Shown here piece by piece: positions 6,516 to 10,059 of a stretch of DNA of 10,059 bases. Each line of letters starts with the position of its first letter. Position 1 is the first letter of the stretch. The translations under genes were made by a program, and so were the position numbers. This DNA comes from Candidatus Thiodiazotropha sp. (ex Gloverina cf. vestifex). GTDB lineage: Bacteria; Pseudomonadota; Gammaproteobacteria; Chromatiales; Chromatiaceae. The stretch spans positions 1-10,059 of the forward strand of contig JAHXHT010000068.1 of the NCBI GenBank assembly GCA_025656435.1, read 5' to 3'. The notes below the pieces were generated by a model. That model had not been told where the DNA came from, did no database searches, and worked only from the letters and a program-made list of their open reading frames with translations.

Positions 6516-8027
6516 ATGCATCCCGCAGGACAGGTCATCGAAGCACGTCTACAACACCTCGAAACTCACCTTGAACAGGAGAATCCGATACTCCTGAGTA
6601 CTATTCAGAGCTTCCGCATCCTGGATGATGTGGCCTTTCGCCTGGGCCTGTTATCGGGCGACAACTCCTTCGCCACCCAGATTCCCTGGTGGCCGCTGAT
6701 CTCCGTTCTGGGCACTTTTTCTGCAGGTAAGTCAACATTCATCAATCACTACATCGATTACACTTTGCAGCGTTCTGGAAACCAGGCGGTGGACGACAAG
6801 TTCACCGTAGTCTGTTACAGCAAAGAGGCTACTGCCCACGCCCTGCCAGGGGTCGCTCTCAATTCGGACCCCCGCTTTCCCTTTTATCAGATGTCCGATG
6901 AGATAGAGAAGGTTGCCAAAGGCGAGGGTGACCGCATCGATGCTTACCTGCAGTTGAAGACTTGTCCCAGCGAAAAGCTGCGCGGCAAGATTATCATCGA
7001 CTCTCCCGGATTCGATGCCGATGCCCAAAGAACCTCCACATTGCGCATCACCGATCACATCATCGATCTCTCTGATCTTGTACTGGTCTTTTTTGATGCA
7101 CGCCACCCGGAACCTGGCGCTATGCAGGATACCCTGAGCCACCTGATCGAGCGAACGATCCATAGAAACGATACCGGCAAGTTCCTCTATATTCTGAATC
7201 AGATCGATTCCACAGCACGGGAAAACAACCCAGAGGACGTTATTGCCGCCTGGCAACGTGCTCTTGGTGAGCGGGGCCTGACCGCAGGTCGTTTTTATGC
7301 CATCTATAACCCGGATGCCGCCGTACCCATTGATGATGAGGCATTACGTAATCGTTATGAAAGCAAGCGAGATGCCGATCTCAATGAGATCCACAGCCGT
7401 ATGGAAGAGGTCGAGATCGAACGCGCCTATCGTATCGTTGGCGCCCTTGAGAAAACTGCGCGGGATATTGAGGAGCGCAGTGTCCCTCTAATCACTGCGA
7501 CATTGCGTCGCTGGCGCAAAAGGGTACTTTGGGGCAACGGTATCTTTATGGGGGGCCTGCTCTTGGTGCTGTTCGCGCTTTCAATCAATGCGGGATACTG
7601 GCAGGGCTTCAAATTCGCACCCCCCTGGCTTGAGACTGGTGCCGCTGGCCTTCTACCCTGGGTACTGCTGGGGTTTTTAATCATTGCATTTGGCGCTATC
7701 CATTTCGGCGTCAGGGCAGTAGCCGCCCGAAGCCTGCTTGGCAGCATCCGTAAACAGGCAAGCAAGGCCGGTTTGAAAGGCAACCCTGCAACAGCTTTCT
7801 TTCGTAGCACCAAACCCTGGCGCTCTATATTCAGAAAACACCCTGCAGGATGGGGACGTAAATCAAGACGCCAACTTCGTGAGGTAGTTCAAGCGACCGA
7901 CACCTATATCCAAACCCTGAATGACCAGTTCACCAATCCCTCCGGCTCTGAAAAGTTGTTGGCATCAGAGTCTCAGCAGAACCCTTTGAGTGAAACGGTA
8001 GAGTCAGAGGAGAGAGATCCGGCTTGA
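6516..8027 (+). CDS. Dynamin-like GTPase with two C-terminal membrane helices
   Basis: The 503-residue product has a large N-terminal GTPase domain of the dynamin superfamily type. G1 is GTFSAGKS (66-73), a likely switch-I threonine is T97 in DDKFTVV, G3 is DSPGFD (162-167), and G4 appears as NQID (228-231) in place of the usual N/TKxD. A helical, charged segment (about 280-335) leads to two hydrophobic helices (about 340-358 and 376-394). These should form a membrane hairpin that leaves both ends in the cytoplasm. A strongly basic stretch (about 398-452) and a polar tail follow. Bacterial dynamin-like proteins bind and remodel membranes; the specific role here is unknown. ATG at 6516 is preceded by AGGAG with ten bases spacing. 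It is transcribed alone, divergent from the SCP-2-like gene and convergent with the cyclase gene 45 bases away. No strong terminator is visible between them. Confidence 0.88.
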   Translation: MHPAGQVIEARLQHLETHLEQENPILLSTIQSFRILDDVAFRLGLLSGDNSFATQIPWWPLISVLGTFSAGKSTFINHYIDYTLQRSGNQAVDDKFTVVCYSKEATAHALPGVALNSDPRFPFYQMSDEIEKVAKGEGDRIDAYLQLKTCPSEKLRGKIIIDSPGFDADAQRTSTLRITDHIIDLSDLVLVFFDARHPEPGAMQDTLSHLIERTIHRNDTGKFLYILNQIDSTARENNPEDVIAAWQRALGERGLTAGRFYAIYNPDAAVPIDDEALRNRYESKRDADLNEIHSRMEEVEIERAYRIVGALEKTARDIEERSVPLITATLRRWRKRVLWGNGIFMGGLLLVLFALSINAGYWQGFKFAPPWLETGAAGLLPWVLLGFLIIAFGAIHFGVRAVAARSLLGSIRKQASKAGLKGNPATAFFRSTKPWRSIFRKHPAGWGRKSRRQLREVVQATDTYIQTLNDQFTNPSGSEKLLASESQQNPLSETVESEERDPA

Positions 8028-8072
8028 GGGCGGTGTAATCTCCTCACAAGGAAACTGGCATATGGCCTACCC

Positions 8073-9254
8073 TTACTCGGTGAATACCTGACGGTTATTG
8101 CGCCCCTGTCGCTTACCTTCATACATTGCTCTATCAGCTTCGGAATAGAGTCGATCAACTATCTCGTGTATGGGTTGTTGTTGATCTACCTCATGCTCGA
8201 AAATAGTAATACCGATACTTGCTGTCAGGCCAAGGTTACCCACATCACGACCGAACTCTAAGCGGGCCAGTCGTTCCTGAATTCGCTGAGCCATCAGATC
8301 CGCACCCTCTACACCAGTTTCTGCCAACATCACAACAAACTCTTCTCCACCCACCCGGGCAACGATGTCACCACCACGCGCCTCCTTACGAATCACATCG
8401 GCAATGGCACAAAGCACGGTATCCCCCAGCACATGCCCCCACTGATCGTTGATCAGTTTGAAAAAATCCACATCCAACAGCATCAGACTGCAGACTTGTT
8501 GATACCGCAGCGCTCGCGCCAGCATCGACTCTGCCTCTGAGAAAAAGTAGCGGCGATTATTCAATCCGGTCAACTCATCAACTGTAGAGAGCTGCTCATA
8601 GCGTTTTTGCAGGCCTTCCGCCTCGTGCAGCGCCGCACGAAGCTCTTTAGTGCGTTGCTCGACCGCAAATTCCAGATCATGCAGCATACGGTGGTTATGT
8701 AGCATCTGACCCAGGCTACTGCAGAAGAGGCTCAGAGTATGTTGTTGCCAAGGCTCAAAATACTCCGGTAGTGGGTGTGTGGCATTGAGTACAGCCAATA
8801 CCTGGTCGCCCATTTTGATTGACGCACTGATCAGTGATCCTGGCCGTTCGGCACCCGCACGTGGATTGCTGATAAAGTCATGGCTCTGGGTACAATCCCG
8901 ACAATATTGCAGTTGCCCCGTTTGATATGCCATGCCGGCAATCCCTTCACCCGAAGCAAAAGTCATATTGGATTTTGGGGATTCAGCATCCACCTGTCCA
9001 GAAACCACTGCATGAGATCCCGTCATGCAGGTACCGGTCACACAATGCAGAACCTCATCTTCCACACGAAAGACAGAACAGCTTTCTACGTTTTGATATC
9101 GAATCAGCTCACCCAATGCCCGGGAGAGCAATTCATCTTCAGTAATACCGTCAAGATTGATCTGTGATAAAGCACGCAATGCAGACAGGGAATCGAGCAG
9201 GCTGAAAAAGCGCTCTCTGAGGTCCATCGAAGTCTGGTTGAAAGACAGGTCCAC
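8073..9254 (-). CDS. GAF-GGDEF diguanylate cyclase
   Basis: The 393-residue protein should make cyclic di-GMP from two GTP. It has no signal peptide or membrane helix, so it is a cytoplasmic sensor-cyclase. Residues about 40-185 form a GAF-type sensory domain, about 192-222 a coiled-coil linker, and about 223-390 the GGDEF domain. The linker meets the domain at the characteristic DELTGLNNRRYF. The active-site motif is GGEEF (302-306), a catalytically competent variant. RGGD (293-296), exactly five residues upstream, is an intact RxxD inhibitory site, so product feedback is expected. The GAF part contains CVTGTC (71-76) and YCRDC (117-121). The start is taken as GTG (9252-9254) with GGGG seven bases upstream. 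The first ATG, at residue 10, has no ribosome site. It begins 11 bases after the stop of the HDOD gene, which suggests one operon with translational coupling. Confidence 0.9.
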   Translation of the reverse strand: MDLSFNQTSMDLRERFFSLLDSLSALRALSQINLDGITEDELLSRALGELIRYQNVESCSVFRVEDEVLHCVTGTCMTGSHAVVSGQVDAESPKSNMTFASGEGIAGMAYQTGQLQYCRDCTQSHDFISNPRAGAERPGSLISASIKMGDQVLAVLNATHPLPEYFEPWQQHTLSLFCSSLGQMLHNHRMLHDLEFAVEQRTKELRAALHEAEGLQKRYEQLSTVDELTGLNNRRYFFSEAESMLARALRYQQVCSLMLLDVDFFKLINDQWGHVLGDTVLCAIADVIRKEARGGDIVARVGGEEFVVMLAETGVEGADLMAQRIQERLARLEFGRDVGNLGLTASIGITIFEHEVDQQQPIHEIVDRLYSEADRAMYEGKRQGRNNRQVFTE

Positions 9255-9265
9255 AAATTACCCCG

Positions 9266-10059
9266 TTATTTTGCCAACAAACTGGCAACAGTACGGATCT
9301 CATCGGCTTGATGAAGAAAATCCGCTTGAATGAGTTCGACGTCCTTGCCCGACACACCCAGGAGATCTCTGGTGATACTTTGGTCATTTTCAAAGCCATG
9401 ATTCACCCACAAGTCAGCCATACACACAAGCGCTGTCTCACTGGCAGTATCATTACTGACCTGTCGAACCACCCGAACGACCATGGGGGGGGAGGTGCCA
9501 ACGGTCCAGTATCCAACCGCCCGCCTCTCGACTACTGATACCGACAAGATCCTCCTCTTGCTTCGACAATTCTTTTAGCGGTCCTCCTTTGCATTTGTGC
9601 AATACATTCGCATAGTCTTCAGGAAACAGATGGACCAGAACCAGAACACCAATATCGAACAGCAGGCCGGCCAGATAGATGCCATCCTGGTCGGGTTGTT
9701 CATCCGGCGCCATATGTCTACAGATCATTCTCGACAGCGCTGCGGTTGCTAACGCATGGTACCAGTACGCTTCCAGATCGAAGCCATGACAGCGTGAGGT
9801 ATCAAAAGATCCACTGATAGCAAGGCTGAAGGAGAGGCTTCTGACCATATTCAAGCCGAGTACCCGGATTACCGCCTCCTCGACCGAATGAATGGGCGAG
9901 GTCTGACCAAAATAGGCCGAGTTGGCCACCCCAAGAATACGGGCTGAAATACCCGGGTCCTGGCTGATGACACAAGCGTGTCGCTACCTCGTGAAAGATT
10001 TTGGGACATCCGAGTCCCCAAAATCGACTCGCCAACGCGACAGCCGTTATGCCCCGACC
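9266..10059 (-). pseudogene. HDOD-domain protein gene, frameshifted and cut by the window edge
   Basis: HDOD domains are non-catalytic relatives of HD phosphohydrolases found in bacterial signalling proteins. The middle frame (stop 9453, open to about 9983) reads VISQDPGISARIL, then ANSAYFG, then YWYHALATAALSRM, then AGLLFDIGVLVLVHLFP and WILDRWHLPP, a clear HDOD series. FDIGV replaces the HDIGK seen in many relatives. Two breaks are visible. At 9485-9492 a run of eight G shifts the frame. Removing one base joins WHLPP directly to MVVRVVRQVSN and on to the stop at 9266. Near 9981 the upstream piece PKIFHEVATRL lies in another frame, and roughly 15 residues normally found before VISQDP are missing; a stop follows in the HDOD frame. 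The true N-terminus lies at or beyond the window edge. Either the gene is decaying or the sequence has errors. GTG at 9927-9929 is inside the domain and unlikely to be the real start. Confidence 0.75.

Noticed and set aside
6732..7256. A 174-codon open frame on the minus strand inside the GTPase gene
   Set aside because: It is antisense to the GTPase motifs, which are clearly real on the plus strand, and it shows no family resemblance.
8028..8072. Bidirectional terminator between the convergent GTPase and cyclase genes
   Set aside because: Only a three-base stem around GGCATATGGCC is present, with no T-run on either strand.
9802..10035. A separate 77-codon gene on the minus strand at the window end
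   Set aside because: Only its first part (PKIFHEVATRL) has HDOD character; the remainder is an out-of-frame reading of the same HDOD gene.

Overview
The window reads as chromosomal DNA of a Gram-negative bacterium, most likely a gammaproteobacterium. The evidence is a tripartite RND efflux system (inner-membrane permease plus periplasmic adaptor), a c-di-GMP signalling gene and a HDOD-domain protein. The overall look resembles sulfur-oxidising Chromatiales and their relatives, but that placement is an impression from protein style. No rRNA, tRNA, CRISPR array or insertion sequence is visible.

Left part (1-6019, minus strand, transcribed right to left): three co-directional genes, a small SCP-2-like protein (5624-6019), an RND periplasmic adaptor (4379-5533) and a very long RND permease (140-4258). 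Gaps of about 90 and 120 bases make a single operon plausible. No outer-membrane TolC-type channel is present in the window. The permease has the usual twelve-helix core. It also carries an acidic EF-hand-like insertion in the first periplasmic domain and an extra C-terminal region of about 275 residues with one more hydrophobic helix and a lysine/alanine/proline-rich, histone-H1-like end.

Middle (6020-6515): a divergent intergenic region of about 500 bases without a convincing gene. It holds a candidate promoter for each side and an imperfect 26-base dyad. From it a dynamin-like membrane GTPase (6516-8027) is read rightward; it has a P-loop, DSPG and NQID motifs and two membrane helices.

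Right part (8073-10059, minus strand): a GAF-GGDEF diguanylate cyclase (8073-9254), convergent with the GTPase, lies 11 bases downstream of a HDOD-domain gene (9266 to the window edge). The HDOD gene is broken in this sequence. An eight-G run shifts its frame near the C-terminus, and a short deletion with frame change removes part of the N-terminal HDOD region. The pair would form a c-di-GMP signalling operon if the HDOD gene were intact.

The points most worth a second look are the RND permease tail and its EF-hand-like loop, the solitary dynamin-like GTPase, and the homopolymer-shifted HDOD gene. I see no clear evidence of a wholly new multi-gene system.
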